Below are positions 40,286-48,634 of a DNA stretch of 64,000 nucleotides, piece after piece (position 1 is the stretch's first letter; every line of letters starts with the position of its first letter). The position numbers and the translations under genes were made by a program. This DNA is from an uncultured Collinsella sp. GTDB taxonomy: Bacteria > Actinomycetota > Coriobacteriia > Coriobacteriales > Coriobacteriaceae. Where the stretch lies: positions 62,001-126,000 of the forward strand of contig CABUZK010000002.1 of assembly GCA_902496115.1 (NCBI GenBank). Reading direction: 5' to 3'. Below the pieces are notes generated by a model that had not been told where the DNA came from, searched no databases, and was given only the letters and a program-made list of their open reading frames with translations.

Positions 40286-40870
40286 TTACTCGTCAAGTGT
40301 TTCGATGCGGGGCTTGATGATGCCATATCCACCATTCTTACGGTGATACACCACATTGATGAGACCGGTCGTCGCGTTCTCGAACACGTAGAAGTCGTGG
40401 CCCAGCAAATCGGTCTGCACCAGCGCCTGCTCCTCGGTCATCGGGGTGACATCGATGACCTTCTCGCGGACGAGCAGGTCGTCGTCCTCCTCGGGCAGCA
40501 GCAGGTCGGCCAGATCCTCAACGCGCTCGACCGGCGCGACATCCGCGGCACTGGCACCACCCTGGCGGTTGTCCACGACCTTGGTCTTGAACTTGCGCAG
40601 CTGGCGGGTGACCTTATCGGCGGAGAGGTCGATGGCAGCATACATATCTGCGCCGTGCTCGGCAACGCGAATCACCGAACCGCGGGCACGAGCCGTGACC
40701 TCGACGATTGCCGGGTTGGGGTTCGAGGGGTTCTTCTCATAACGAAGCACGACGTCGACTGTCATGGGCTCGATGTCGAAAACCTTGAGCGCCTCGCCGA
40801 TTTTCTCATCCACATGCGCACGCAGAGCATCGGTTACCGTCGTCTTGCGTCCAGAAACCTTGATATCCAT
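40286..40870 (-). CDS. hpf: ribosome hibernation promoting factor, long form
   Basis: 194 residues from the ATG at 40868-40870; the longer frame to 40930 has no similarity. N-terminal HPF/RaiA domain: MDIKVSGRKTTVTDALRAHV, ... ADMYAAIDLSADKVTRQLRK. C-terminal dimerisation domain of long HPF: KVIDVTPMTEEQALVQTDLL, GHDFYVFENATTGLINVVYH, GYGIIKPR. It joins two 70S ribosomes into inactive 100S particles in stationary phase. Single-gene unit with its own terminator. Confidence 0.94.
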   Translation of the reverse strand: MDIKVSGRKTTVTDALRAHVDEKIGEALKVFDIEPMTVDVVLRYEKNPSNPNPAIVEVTARARGSVIRVAEHGADMYAAIDLSADKVTRQLRKFKTKVVDNRQGGASAADVAPVERVEDLADLLLPEEDDDLLVREKVIDVTPMTEEQALVQTDLLGHDFYVFENATTGLINVVYHRKNGGYGIIKPRIETLDE

Positions 40871-41091
40871 ACGTGGCTCCAATCTGCCTCGGGGACTTAC
40901 TGTACTGGCTATGTACCCATTGCCGTGCATTTAATCACGCGATTTCCCAAAGACCCGAATAACGACTGCTTGATACCGCATACCGAAGTCTCGCACTTTT
41001 CCGTGGCAAAGTGCGCTATAGGAAGGCGTCGGCAAAGCTAGTTTTTCTCCTGGAAATCAGCTTTTACCTGCCGTTTTTACCAAAATAGAAA

Positions 41092-41122
41092 AGCCGGGCT
41101 CCCCTATTAGGGAGACCCGGCT
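41092..41122 (-). terminator. terminator of the solute-binding lipoprotein gene
   Basis: AGCCGGG-TCCC pairs with GGGA-CCCGGCT; the minus strand runs into TTTTCTATTTT. The stretch 40871-41187 otherwise holds the hpf promoter region and a short GCACTTT/AAAGTGC hairpin at 40993-41014. Confidence 0.85.
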
Positions 41123-41187
41123 ATGCGTGTTGAAACCGTGAAGAAGTGCCTCGTTCAATGTATGGCAGGCGCCACCCCTACCAATAA

Positions 41188-42198
41188 CTAGCTATTGAGC
41201 TTGTTGATGTCATCGTCGGTGATGGTGCCCTCCTGGCTAGACGACGGGCTGTCGCCGTTGTTATCAGAGGCGTCGTCATCGGAGGACTCGGTCTCATTGG
41301 ACGTGGAGTCGGATGCCTGCACATTGGCCCCCGAAACGGTCTTGGCGGTAAGGTCATAGGGCATCTGTCCGTACCAGACGCAGTGGACTGCCTCGAGCGT
41401 GCCATCGACCGTGATGCCATCGAGGGCATCGCTCGCGGCACGGCACAGCTCATCGTTAGAGCTTAGGCCTGCGACGCCAAGCGTGGAGGGCGCCTCGAGC
41501 GCGCCGACGTAAGAGATCTGGCTCATCAGGCGCGCAAGGTAGCCGCCGGCCGTGGAATCGCAAATCACGTAGTCGATCTCGCCGGACTCGAGCGCCTCAA
41601 AGCACTCGTTGATGTTGGAGAAGGTCTTTTGGTTGGCCGTGATGCTCTGCTTGGCGAGCGCTTCCTGCGAGGCCGAGGAAGTCTGAACGCCCAAGGTAGC
41701 AGTGTTGAGTGTGTCGGTTGAGACACTCGGGGACTCTCCGTCGCTGGTCTTGCCGAACACGGCGGCAGCATCGTACAGACAGGTGCCAAGCGAGCTGATG
41801 TCGCCGCCCGCAGACTTGATGTCGCCAATAAAGATGTCGGCCTTTTTATCGCTGAGCGCGGAATCGGCCGAGGACGCATCGACAAAAGCGACCTTGAGAC
41901 CCATGCGGCATGCGAGGGCACGAGCGGCATCGACCGCATAGCCCGTGAGGTTTCCGTCGGCATCCTGCATGGCCTGTGGGGCGTCGGACGTATCGAGGGC
42001 GACCGTCAGAGTTCCCGGCGTGACCAGGGCATCGTCCGATACCGTGGGGGTAACGGTCTCGCGCTCGATCTGGTCGATCGTGGGCGTCGTGAACGTGGAC
42101 AGTGGATTGAACGCACATCCACTCAGGCCCAAAACGGCAATGACCACCGCGGTCCCAGCACCTAACCGAGCCGCATGCATCAAGCTGCCCCTCACCAT
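41188..42198 (-). CDS. amino-acid-type solute-binding lipoprotein (SBP family 3)
   Basis: 336 residues from the ATG at 42196-42198; a second ATG at 42180 also has a good site, and the frame stays open to 42588 with Arg-rich non-coding-like residues. Lipoprotein signal AGTAVVIAVLGLSGC, with Cys at the lipobox. Family 3 binding fold: PGTLTVALDTSDAPQAMQDA, LTGYAVDAARALACRMGL, KADIFIGDIKSAGGDISSL, CFEALESGEIDYVICDSTA. The C-terminal ~50 residues are an acidic Ser/Asp-rich tail. It binds an amino acid or similar solute outside the cell. No permease is adjacent, so it may be a sensor or use a remote transporter. Confidence 0.85.
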   Translation of the reverse strand: MVRGSLMHAARLGAGTAVVIAVLGLSGCAFNPLSTFTTPTIDQIERETVTPTVSDDALVTPGTLTVALDTSDAPQAMQDADGNLTGYAVDAARALACRMGLKVAFVDASSADSALSDKKADIFIGDIKSAGGDISSLGTCLYDAAAVFGKTSDGESPSVSTDTLNTATLGVQTSSASQEALAKQSITANQKTFSNINECFEALESGEIDYVICDSTAGGYLARLMSQISYVGALEAPSTLGVAGLSSNDELCRAASDALDGITVDGTLEAVHCVWYGQMPYDLTAKTVSGANVQASDSTSNETESSDDDASDNNGDSPSSSQEGTITDDDINKLNS

Positions 42199-42630
42199 GT
42201 CCACTACCCTGCCTTCTGTGTCGTATACAATCCGTGCCCTGCACGGAATATCGGGTTGTTCCCACCAGCTGACCTGGTATTTGACCCCACACTTGCGCAC
42301 CGGGGCGTTTGCTCGGGAGGCCGCAGCCACCTTCACGACTGGCCCGCTCGCCCGCGAGGCGGTATTGCCCCAAAGAAAGTAGAACGGACGGTGCGGCTTA
42401 CATCTAGGACGCGCCATGATCGCGCCGCGCGCACGCGGCCGCTTACGTGGATCCCTTTGACCGCGTCTGTCTTGGACTAGGATGGGCATTTCGTCCGTCC
42501 GCAACCACAGCCTGGCAGGAACGTAGCGCATTATAGCTAAGTTCAAGCTAAAGTTTAAGGTTAGGGGCGTCATTCGCACCGTGAGCACAGATTTTGCAGG
42601 TCGGAGTGGACTATTCGTGCCCCCATGAAG

Positions 42631-42681
42631 CCTGGAGCTCCCCTACGGGGAGCTCCAGGGCACCCGTCTCAGGGTGCCGTG
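42631..42681. repeat. two back-to-back hairpins beside the 217-bp element
   Basis: CCTGGAGCTCCCC-TAC-GGGGAGCTCCAGG (42631-42659) is a perfect palindrome. Overlapping its end, GGGCACCC-GTCTCA-GGGTGCC follows to ~42677. They lie directly in front of the inverted-repeat element. The 42199-42630 stretch before them is upstream sequence of the lipoprotein gene with nothing else seen. Confidence 0.6.
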
Positions 42682-42896
42682 GCCAAAAAATAGCAAATAT
42701 GAGTACTGTTACCAATTTAGTAGCAGACAATTTTGGCCTCTCGGACAGATTTTGCGCTCAGTGTCGCCAACCTGATGCTTAGTTATTCTACATTTGTTTA
42801 TTATCTTCTTACTTTACGACGCCTCCGAGTCCTAAATTCCTTGATTTTGCTGTTACTGATTTAGTGACAGTACTCATATTTGCCATATTTTGGCCA
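42680..42896. repeat. 217-bp inverted-repeat element, copy A
   Basis: The 47-bp left arm (42680-42726, TGGCCAAAAAATAGCAAATA then TGAGTACTGTTACC) and right arm (42850-42896) are near-perfect reverse complements. The AT-rich middle of ~120 bp includes TACATTTGTTTATTATCTTC. The left arm recurs at 58522-58568 and the middle motif at 58670-58692. There is no ORF. A miniature transposable element or a mobile regulatory hairpin fits best. Confidence 0.8.
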
Positions 42897-42930
42897 GGGC
42901 ATATGATTAACCCCCTATTTTCGACGCGAA

Positions 42931-44058
42931 TTAGACCGGCTTAAGCCCAAAACACGCCCGCAGCGTGTTAAACAACGCCTCTTGCTTCTTTCTGCGGGCA
43001 TCGACACGATTCCGGTACCGCTTTCGCATACGCTGGTGGATGCGCCATGCGAGCGCTTCCATCGCTTCCATGTCGCAGAGCATTTCGTTGTTGACCGTCG
43101 CGACCTCGATTCCCATAGTAATCAAGCCCGTGTTGCGTTTTTCATCATGGATACGTCCCCTCCGGGAGGAATGGCCCAGCTCACCGTTGTATTCCAGGTC
43201 AAACCGGGCTGTTTCCTGATACGCATCGCAAACTGCATGCGGCATCCCCGAGATTGCCTGCGCGCGGTCATCGAACTCGATCTTGTAGTCGGTCTTAAAG
43301 GGACCGCAGGCAAATCCGCCATAGGAAAACGGAAGCGAAAACAGAGCGAGCATGATGCACTCCATGGGCGAGAGCAGGTTTTCTGACAGGTAGGGACACA
43401 GGCGCAGCAGCTGTTTGGCCACATTCCCCTTGCATGCCGCAAGGTAATCTGCCAGGCGATCGGGCGTCAGCACCGGCTCGACTTCAAAGTAGCCCACGTC
43501 TGCCGGTTGGTCCTTGTCCTTTGCAAGTCTATTCGCAACAGGCGAGGTATAGGGAGGTAAATACTTCCCGCGATCGCTCAGTGAAATCTTGGAACACAGT
43601 TCCTGGGCCAGGGCAAACGCCTGGATACAGCCGACCTCGCGGGCGACGGCAACACAAAGGGCCTCGGGTGATAGGCTGTACACCCCCGGTTCCACCTCTA
43701 GAATCGAGCCGGCAGGCAACCCGGAACACACGGACCAGCCCACGCCAGGCATGCGGCGGCGCTGCGCCGCAGATCCCACCAGCAAGCACAGATCTTCTTG
43801 CACCTCTCCGCTTTTGGCTCCAATTCGAACCAGGTCGGAAAGACAGATATCCTCGGCCGAAGGTGATGACGTACACAGCACGCGACGTTCCTCCTCGGGC
43901 TCAAGGTCCTTCCAGCCGACGTAGCCCATCTGCCGGCGCTCGGCTCGAATCATGCGCAACGCCGAGGCGCCCGTCAGGATTACAGAGGCCGCTAGCTGCT
44001 CTTTTGTCGGTTTGTTGCACTGCCTGATTGTTACCGTCACATGAATCACCCCTACCAA
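42931..44058 (-). CDS. uncharacterised protein with a possible endonuclease-like C-terminus
   Basis: 375 residues (a GTG 6 codons in is an alternative start). No known family in the first 270 residues, which include several Cys and a run LLRLCPYLSENLLSPMECIM. The C-terminal part reads FDLEYNGELGHSS, IHDEKRNTGLITMGIEVATV, then a basic helix (IHQRMRKRYRNRVDARRKK). The order D-x-E-Y-[DN]-G ... D-x-x-R-x-x-x-L-x-x-x-G-x-x-V is that of DUF559/Vsr-like PD-(D/E)xK nucleases. It overlaps comF by 7 nt on the same strand. Could be a nuclease-like toxin or repair protein; this is inference. Confidence 0.6.
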   Translation of the reverse strand: MVGVIHVTVTIRQCNKPTKEQLAASVILTGASALRMIRAERRQMGYVGWKDLEPEEERRVLCTSSPSAEDICLSDLVRIGAKSGEVQEDLCLLVGSAAQRRRMPGVGWSVCSGLPAGSILEVEPGVYSLSPEALCVAVAREVGCIQAFALAQELCSKISLSDRGKYLPPYTSPVANRLAKDKDQPADVGYFEVEPVLTPDRLADYLAACKGNVAKQLLRLCPYLSENLLSPMECIMLALFSLPFSYGGFACGPFKTDYKIEFDDRAQAISGMPHAVCDAYQETARFDLEYNGELGHSSRRGRIHDEKRNTGLITMGIEVATVNNEMLCDMEAMEALAWRIHQRMRKRYRNRVDARRKKQEALFNTLRACFGLKPV

Positions 44059-44858
44059 ACGCGTGCGATAGCGAGGCCATCAACGGCCGCGGCACCGGCG
44101 CGCTTGAGTTCCGCCGAAGCCGCTGCCATCGTCGCACCCGTGGTGATAACGTCGTCGATAAGCAGCAGGCGGCGGCCCCGCACGTCCTCAACGGTCTCGT
44201 ACATGCCTCGGGCGCGTTCACGGCGTTCTTCACGACCGAGTTCACGCTGGTCGCCATGACCGTACTTAACGAGGGCGTCGAGCAGCGGAACACCCGACAG
44301 CTCGCAAAATGGGCGCGCGATGGCTTCCATATGATCGAAACCGCGTCGCCGAAACGCCGCCGCCGTCGCGGGCACAAACACCACCGCATCGGCGCCGGAC
44401 AACACACCGCCTAAGCGTTCGGGTGCCGCGACCTGGGCATGTAAGGCGGTGTCGTATAGCAGCTCTGCCAGATACGGCGCCAGACGTCGCTCGCCCGCGT
44501 CTTTGTACGCTTTAATGATCCGCGGCAGCGGATGCGTGTAAGCGGCACATGCCAGGCACCGGTCGAGAGCTTCGGCCATCGCCGAGGACACACCCTCGAC
44601 CGAGCACTCGGTGCACAGCAAGTCTCCAAACGGGGCACCGCATCGGGTGCAGCTATAACGTGGATCGATGAGCGTGAGCGCGGCCAGGCAGTCTTGGCAA
44701 ATAAGCGCACCGGCGCGCTCGCAGCCGGCGCATCGCGTGGGCGACAACGCCTCAAGCGCCTCGTGCGCCGCCCGCTCGGCAAACGGTAGCAATTCGTCCG
44801 CAAACGGTAGGATGCCGGCACCTTGCAGGCATCCCAACACGTTCAAATGTCTCTTCAC
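44052..44858 (-). CDS. comF: ComF-family phosphoribosyltransferase-like protein
   Basis: 268 residues. N-terminal zinc site: CAGCERAGALICQDC and CTRCGAPFGDLLCTEC (residues ~43-86). The C-terminal phosphoribosyltransferase domain has VVFVPATAAAFRRRGFDH and the PRPP loop LLLIDDVITTGATM. ComF/GntX proteins are needed for DNA uptake in competent bacteria and occur widely beyond them. Downstream of the RicT-HolB-Tmk cluster on the same strand. Confidence 0.92.
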   Translation of the reverse strand: MKRHLNVLGCLQGAGILPFADELLPFAERAAHEALEALSPTRCAGCERAGALICQDCLAALTLIDPRYSCTRCGAPFGDLLCTECSVEGVSSAMAEALDRCLACAAYTHPLPRIIKAYKDAGERRLAPYLAELLYDTALHAQVAAPERLGGVLSGADAVVFVPATAAAFRRRGFDHMEAIARPFCELSGVPLLDALVKYGHGDQRELGREERRERARGMYETVEDVRGRRLLLIDDVITTGATMAAASAELKRAGAAAVDGLAIARVW

Positions 44859-44864
44859 GACACA

Positions 44865-44894
44865 ACCCTCCCTACGCTCGGTCGCAGGGAGGGT
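44865..44894 (-). terminator. hairpin after ricT
   Basis: ACCCTCCCT pairs with AGGGAGGGT around a 12-nt loop. On the minus strand CGTGAAGAG follows the stem base, so there is no T-run. A weak terminator between ricT and comF. Confidence 0.5.
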
Positions 44895-44960
44895 CGTTGA
44901 TTCAGCGCTATGGTACCCCGACGCGTTTGGGGTCAGGCAGGTTAAATCCGTTTGCGGGCG

Positions 44961-46661
44961 CTATTCGCCGGTGGGCGGTTGCGGTGCGGACGAGTTTTGG
45001 GTCGAGCCCTCGCCACCGTCCTGGCGCGGTTTGCGGGAACGACGGCGGCGACGGCGCTTCTGGCCCTGGTCGACCGAACCCTCGCCACCACGATCTTCGC
45101 GCGACTCGCGTTCGTCGCGAGCAGCGCTGCGCGCGGCCTTGGCGGCCGCCCCTCCGCCATCTCCGGGGCGACGGCGCGTGACCTTGACCTCGCCATCCGA
45201 GACCTGATCGGCCACGGAGGGCACCGAGGGCTTTTGCTGCGTACCCGAAGAATGGCGACGACGCGGACGCGGGACGCGCTCGTCATCGTTGCGCTGCTTG
45301 CCACCCTTGTCGGCAGGCGTATCGGAACCCGAACCACCCTTGGGGGCGGCACCGGCTTCGCGAGCGGCTGCGGCGCGGAAGGCGTCCTCGCGCTCCTCGC
45401 TCGACAAATGGCGGCGGCGACGGCGCGTGGGATTCATGCCACCGCCGCGGTTTTGCTGCTGGGGCTGCTGAGCCTCGCGCTCGCGGGGGGAATTCTTGCC
45501 TGCGGGAGCGGCCTCGCCTACATCGCCCGAACCCGAGCGCTTGCGACGGCGACGTCCACCGGCAGCCTCCTCAGCCTCGGGTGCCTCGGCCTTGCCGCGA
45601 CCCTTACCGCGGCCGCGACCCTCGCCCTGGCTCTGACCGGCACGGGCATCGGCGTCCGCATCGCGACGGCGGCGCTTGGGCATCGTCGTCCCCGCCAGAC
45701 GGTCGGCGCTCGACAGGCCATCGCCCACGTCGACGCCATTCTCGCGGTCGAGCTCCATAAGCGCCAAGCGCATCTCGGGCGACTCGATACGCTCGAGCAC
45801 ATCGCGCGTCACGCAGTCGGGGCGGCAGTTGCAGCCCTGCTCGGCGGCCTTCTTTTTGCAGCCCTCAGAGCAGGTCATGTCAGCCAGGTTGACCTTAAAG
45901 ACTTTGCCGTTCTCCAGGCGCAACACCAGCTGCTCGCGCGGCGTGTCATATTCCTGGATACGCGCCTTGCCAAGCGGCGTATCGATAAGCGTCTTCTTTT
46001 TGGGCGCGCGGCTCTTAAAGTCCTTGTACGCCTCGAACTCGTAGCGCAGGCAGCACATCAGGCGGCCGCAGACGCCGCTAATTTTGGACGAGTTGAGTGG
46101 CAGGTCCTGCTCTTTTGCCATGCGAATCGAAACCGGCTCAAACTGTCCGCCAAAGCGCGTGCAGCAGAGCTCCTGGCCGCACTGGGCATAGCCGCCCACC
46201 AGGCGGGTCTCGTCGCGCACGCCGATCTGGCGCATGTCGACGCGAATGTGCAGCGTCGAGGACAGGTCCTTGACGAGCTGACGGAAATCGACGCGCTCCT
46301 CGGCAGCAAAGTAGAACACAGCCTTCTCGCCGCCAAACAGGTACTCGACGCCGACCGGCTTCATCTCGAGGTCGAGCTCCTTGACCAGACGACGGAAATC
46401 GACCATGGCCTCGTCACCCTGGATAGCCAGGTCGTCGGCAAGCTGCAGGTCGATGTCGCTCGCCACGCGCAACACGGGCTTGAGCGGCTGACCGATCTCG
46501 TCTTGCGGCACCTCGAAGGGATCGGCCGTGACCAGGCCGATCTCGGTTCCGCGCTCGGTGGAGCAAATGGCATAATCGGCCTCGAGGATATCCAGATCCT
46601 GCGGGTCGAACCACAGGTCGCGCGAGGCGTAGGTAAACTTAACGGGTACGACTAACGGCAT
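44961..46661 (-). CDS. ricT: RicT (YaaT/PSP1) protein with a long basic tail
   Basis: 566 residues. Residues 1-~300 are the PSP1/YaaT domain: MPLVVPVKFTYASRDLWFD, QGDEAMVDFRRLVKELDL, then the Cys motifs CGQELCCTRFGGQF and GRLMCCLRYEFEAYKDF, and GCKKKAAEQGCNCRPDCV. RicT with RicA and RicF carries Fe-S clusters and guides RNase Y cleavage in Bacillus. Residues ~330-566 are low-complexity and rich in Arg, Gly, Glu (KRRRRRRSRKPRQD near the end), probably disordered and RNA-binding (inference). It overlaps holB by 10 nt, the standard tmk-holB-ricT order. Confidence 0.9.
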   Translation of the reverse strand: MPLVVPVKFTYASRDLWFDPQDLDILEADYAICSTERGTEIGLVTADPFEVPQDEIGQPLKPVLRVASDIDLQLADDLAIQGDEAMVDFRRLVKELDLEMKPVGVEYLFGGEKAVFYFAAEERVDFRQLVKDLSSTLHIRVDMRQIGVRDETRLVGGYAQCGQELCCTRFGGQFEPVSIRMAKEQDLPLNSSKISGVCGRLMCCLRYEFEAYKDFKSRAPKKKTLIDTPLGKARIQEYDTPREQLVLRLENGKVFKVNLADMTCSEGCKKKAAEQGCNCRPDCVTRDVLERIESPEMRLALMELDRENGVDVGDGLSSADRLAGTTMPKRRRRDADADARAGQSQGEGRGRGKGRGKAEAPEAEEAAGGRRRRKRSGSGDVGEAAPAGKNSPREREAQQPQQQNRGGGMNPTRRRRRHLSSEEREDAFRAAAAREAGAAPKGGSGSDTPADKGGKQRNDDERVPRPRRRHSSGTQQKPSVPSVADQVSDGEVKVTRRRPGDGGGAAAKAARSAARDERESREDRGGEGSVDQGQKRRRRRRSRKPRQDGGEGSTQNSSAPQPPTGE

Positions 46662-47779
46662 TTCAGTGCCTTCCTGATATCGAACAGCATGACCTCGATG
46701 GCCAGCTGGGGAGTAACGTTTCTGGCGATGTTGCGCTCAGCGGTGGCAACCGCCTCAAGCGCCTGAGTGGCACCCGCAACATTCGTCGCGGCGGCAAGCC
46801 GACCGATCGTGTCGCGCATGTCTTCGTTCACCACGTCGGCTGCCTCATCCTGAAGCGTCAGCAGCACGTCGCGCATGAGCGTCCGCGCGCTCGCCAGCGC
46901 TTCCATGATACCCGAACGCTCGCGCGCGTTGAGTTCGCGCTTGTTGCGGTCCTCAAGCTGCTTCAATGCTCCACGCGACAGATAGTCGGCGTTTTGCTCG
47001 AGCACCTTTTCCTGTGTGGACTTGACCTCGGCGAGCGGTGCCTTAACGGCGACGATGAGCGACTTGGCGCGGCTGAGCACATCAGCCTCGTCGGCAGCGA
47101 TGAGCGAATCGATGGCGCGGACCATTTGGCGGCGAGCATCCTGGCGCTCGGCACTCTTAAGGAACTCGATGCCGCGTGTGGGGCTTCCCGCCACGGCGAC
47201 CGCCATGCGGCAACGCGCGAGGTCCTGACCCGTCGCGCGACTCACGGCCTGCGCGGCCACGGTGGGCGACACCAACCGAAACGGCACGCACTGACAGCGG
47301 CTCACGATGGTGGGCAACATCACGTCTGCCGAGGTGCCCAACAAGATGAACATAACGCCCTCGGGCGGCTCCTCGAGTGTCTTGAGCAGCGCGTTGGCGG
47401 TGTTAGCGCGCAGTTGCTCGGCACGATCGATGATGTAGACCTTGGCCTTGGCACGGATGGGCGCCAGCGGCACGTCATCGAGCAGCTCGCGGGTCTGGGC
47501 AATGAGGTAGCCTGTGGCGCTCTCGGGCGTGTAATAGTGCACGTCAGGATGCGTATGCCGAGCAACGCGTACGCAGCTGTCGCATGCTCCGCAGCCGTCC
47601 TGCTCGCACAGGAAGGCCTGGGCGAGCGCCCATGCGGCATCGAGCTTGCCGGCACCGGGAGCGCCCAAAAACAGGTAGGCGTGCGATGCGCGGCCGCTGG
47701 CGACGGCGTTGGTCAAAAAATCGCGAACGCGCTCTTGGGTGTCGAGCTTGGCCAGCAGGCTTGCCTGAGCGGGGGCCAT
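46652..47779 (-). CDS. holB: DNA polymerase III delta-prime subunit
   Basis: 375 residues from the ATG at 47777-47779, one base after the tmk stop. Clamp-loader AAA+ fold: SHAYLFLGAPGAGKLDAAWA, where the Walker A ends GKLD instead of GKT/S, so ATP binding is doubtful as in other delta-prime proteins. The zinc module is CGACDSCVRVARHTHPD. VYIIDRAEQLRANTANALLK and LEEPPEGVMFILLG (sensor 1 region) follow. It opens and loads the sliding clamp with HolA and DnaX. Confidence 0.93.
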   Translation of the reverse strand: MAPAQASLLAKLDTQERVRDFLTNAVASGRASHAYLFLGAPGAGKLDAAWALAQAFLCEQDGCGACDSCVRVARHTHPDVHYYTPESATGYLIAQTRELLDDVPLAPIRAKAKVYIIDRAEQLRANTANALLKTLEEPPEGVMFILLGTSADVMLPTIVSRCQCVPFRLVSPTVAAQAVSRATGQDLARCRMAVAVAGSPTRGIEFLKSAERQDARRQMVRAIDSLIAADEADVLSRAKSLIVAVKAPLAEVKSTQEKVLEQNADYLSRGALKQLEDRNKRELNARERSGIMEALASARTLMRDVLLTLQDEAADVVNEDMRDTIGRLAAATNVAGATQALEAVATAERNIARNVTPQLAIEVMLFDIRKALKCR

Positions 47780-47780
47780 G

Positions 47781-48464
47781 TTACTCGGCCTCCTTGGCAA
47801 GCGCGGCGGCGACAGCATCTTGCGAAATGTCGAGACCGTACGCGCGAATCTGCTCGACCGTCTTCTCGAAGACTTCCTCGACGGTCGCAGTGGCGTCGAT
47901 GAGCTTTACGCGGTTTGGCTCCTCGGCAGCAATAGCGCAGAATCCCTGGTAGACACGCTCCTGGAATGCCATGCCTTTGGCCTCCATGCGATCTGCCGCG
48001 CCACGGGCTGCCATGCGCAGCGCCGCCTGCTCGGGCGTGATGTGATAGACGAGCGTGAGCGCCGGGTGCGTTCCCGCAACGGCCAGGTTGTTGGCATCGC
48101 GCACCATCTGGCGATCAAGGCCGTCGGCAAATGCCTGATAGCAGGTTGTGGAATCGTAAAAGCGGTCACACAGGACCACCTTGCCGGCCGCGAGGGCGGG
48201 AGCTATGACCTCGTGCACCAACTGGGCGCGCGCTGCCTCGTAGAGCAGCAACTCACAGGTGTCGCCCATCGCTGTATTGGCGGGGTCGAGCAGCAGAGCG
48301 CGGATCTTTTCGCTAATGGCGGTACCGCCCGGCTCGCGCAGGCTCACAACCTGGTAGCCAGCGAGTTCGAGCGCGCGGGCAAGCAGACGCGCCTGCGTGG
48401 ACTTGCCGGCGCCGTCGACGCCCTCGAGCGTGATAAAGCTATGTTGAGCGGGCTCAAAAGCCAT
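47781..48464 (-). CDS. tmk: thymidylate kinase
   Basis: 227 residues: P-loop FITLEGVDGAGKSTQARLLA, the REPGGTAISEKIRALL loop, DRFYDSTTCYQAFADGLD and a LID with RMAARGAADRME. It phosphorylates dTMP to dTDP. The conserved order tmk-holB-ricT is complete here with a 1-bp gap and a 10-nt overlap, so it is one operon. Confidence 0.95.
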   Translation of the reverse strand: MAFEPAQHSFITLEGVDGAGKSTQARLLARALELAGYQVVSLREPGGTAISEKIRALLLDPANTAMGDTCELLLYEAARAQLVHEVIAPALAAGKVVLCDRFYDSTTCYQAFADGLDRQMVRDANNLAVAGTHPALTLVYHITPEQAALRMAARGAADRMEAKGMAFQERVYQGFCAIAAEEPNRVKLIDATATVEEVFEKTVEQIRAYGLDISQDAVAAALAKEAE

Positions 48465-48567
48465 GGGCGCAGCCCCTTCCTACAAGGCGCGTAAATGCAG
48501 ATATATCAACCAAGCCATGATACCCCAGTGCTCGGCGCGTCCCCAATGGCTAATGGTGCCTTTCCAA

Positions 48568-48634
48568 AGTTGCGGTGAAATAGGGACTGAATACGCCTTC
48601 TAGCAGCAAATACAATCCCTATTTCACCGCAAGT
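48568..48634. repeat. ~67-bp palindromic repeat, copy 1
   Basis: AGTTGCGGTGAAATAGGGA pairs with TCCCTATTTCACCGCAAGTT (one mismatch). The loop of about 28 nt includes GCCTTCTAGCAGCAAATACA. The second copy at 50955-51023 has the same arms and a related loop (GCCTTTTGCCAGCAAAAACA). It touches the stop codon of the serine hydrolase gene and may double as its terminator. Confidence 0.85.

Noticed and set aside
41188..42588. 466-aa version of the solute-binding protein
   Set aside because: The first 130 residues are Arg/Pro-rich with no signal peptide; the lipoprotein signal and a good ribosome site start at 42198.
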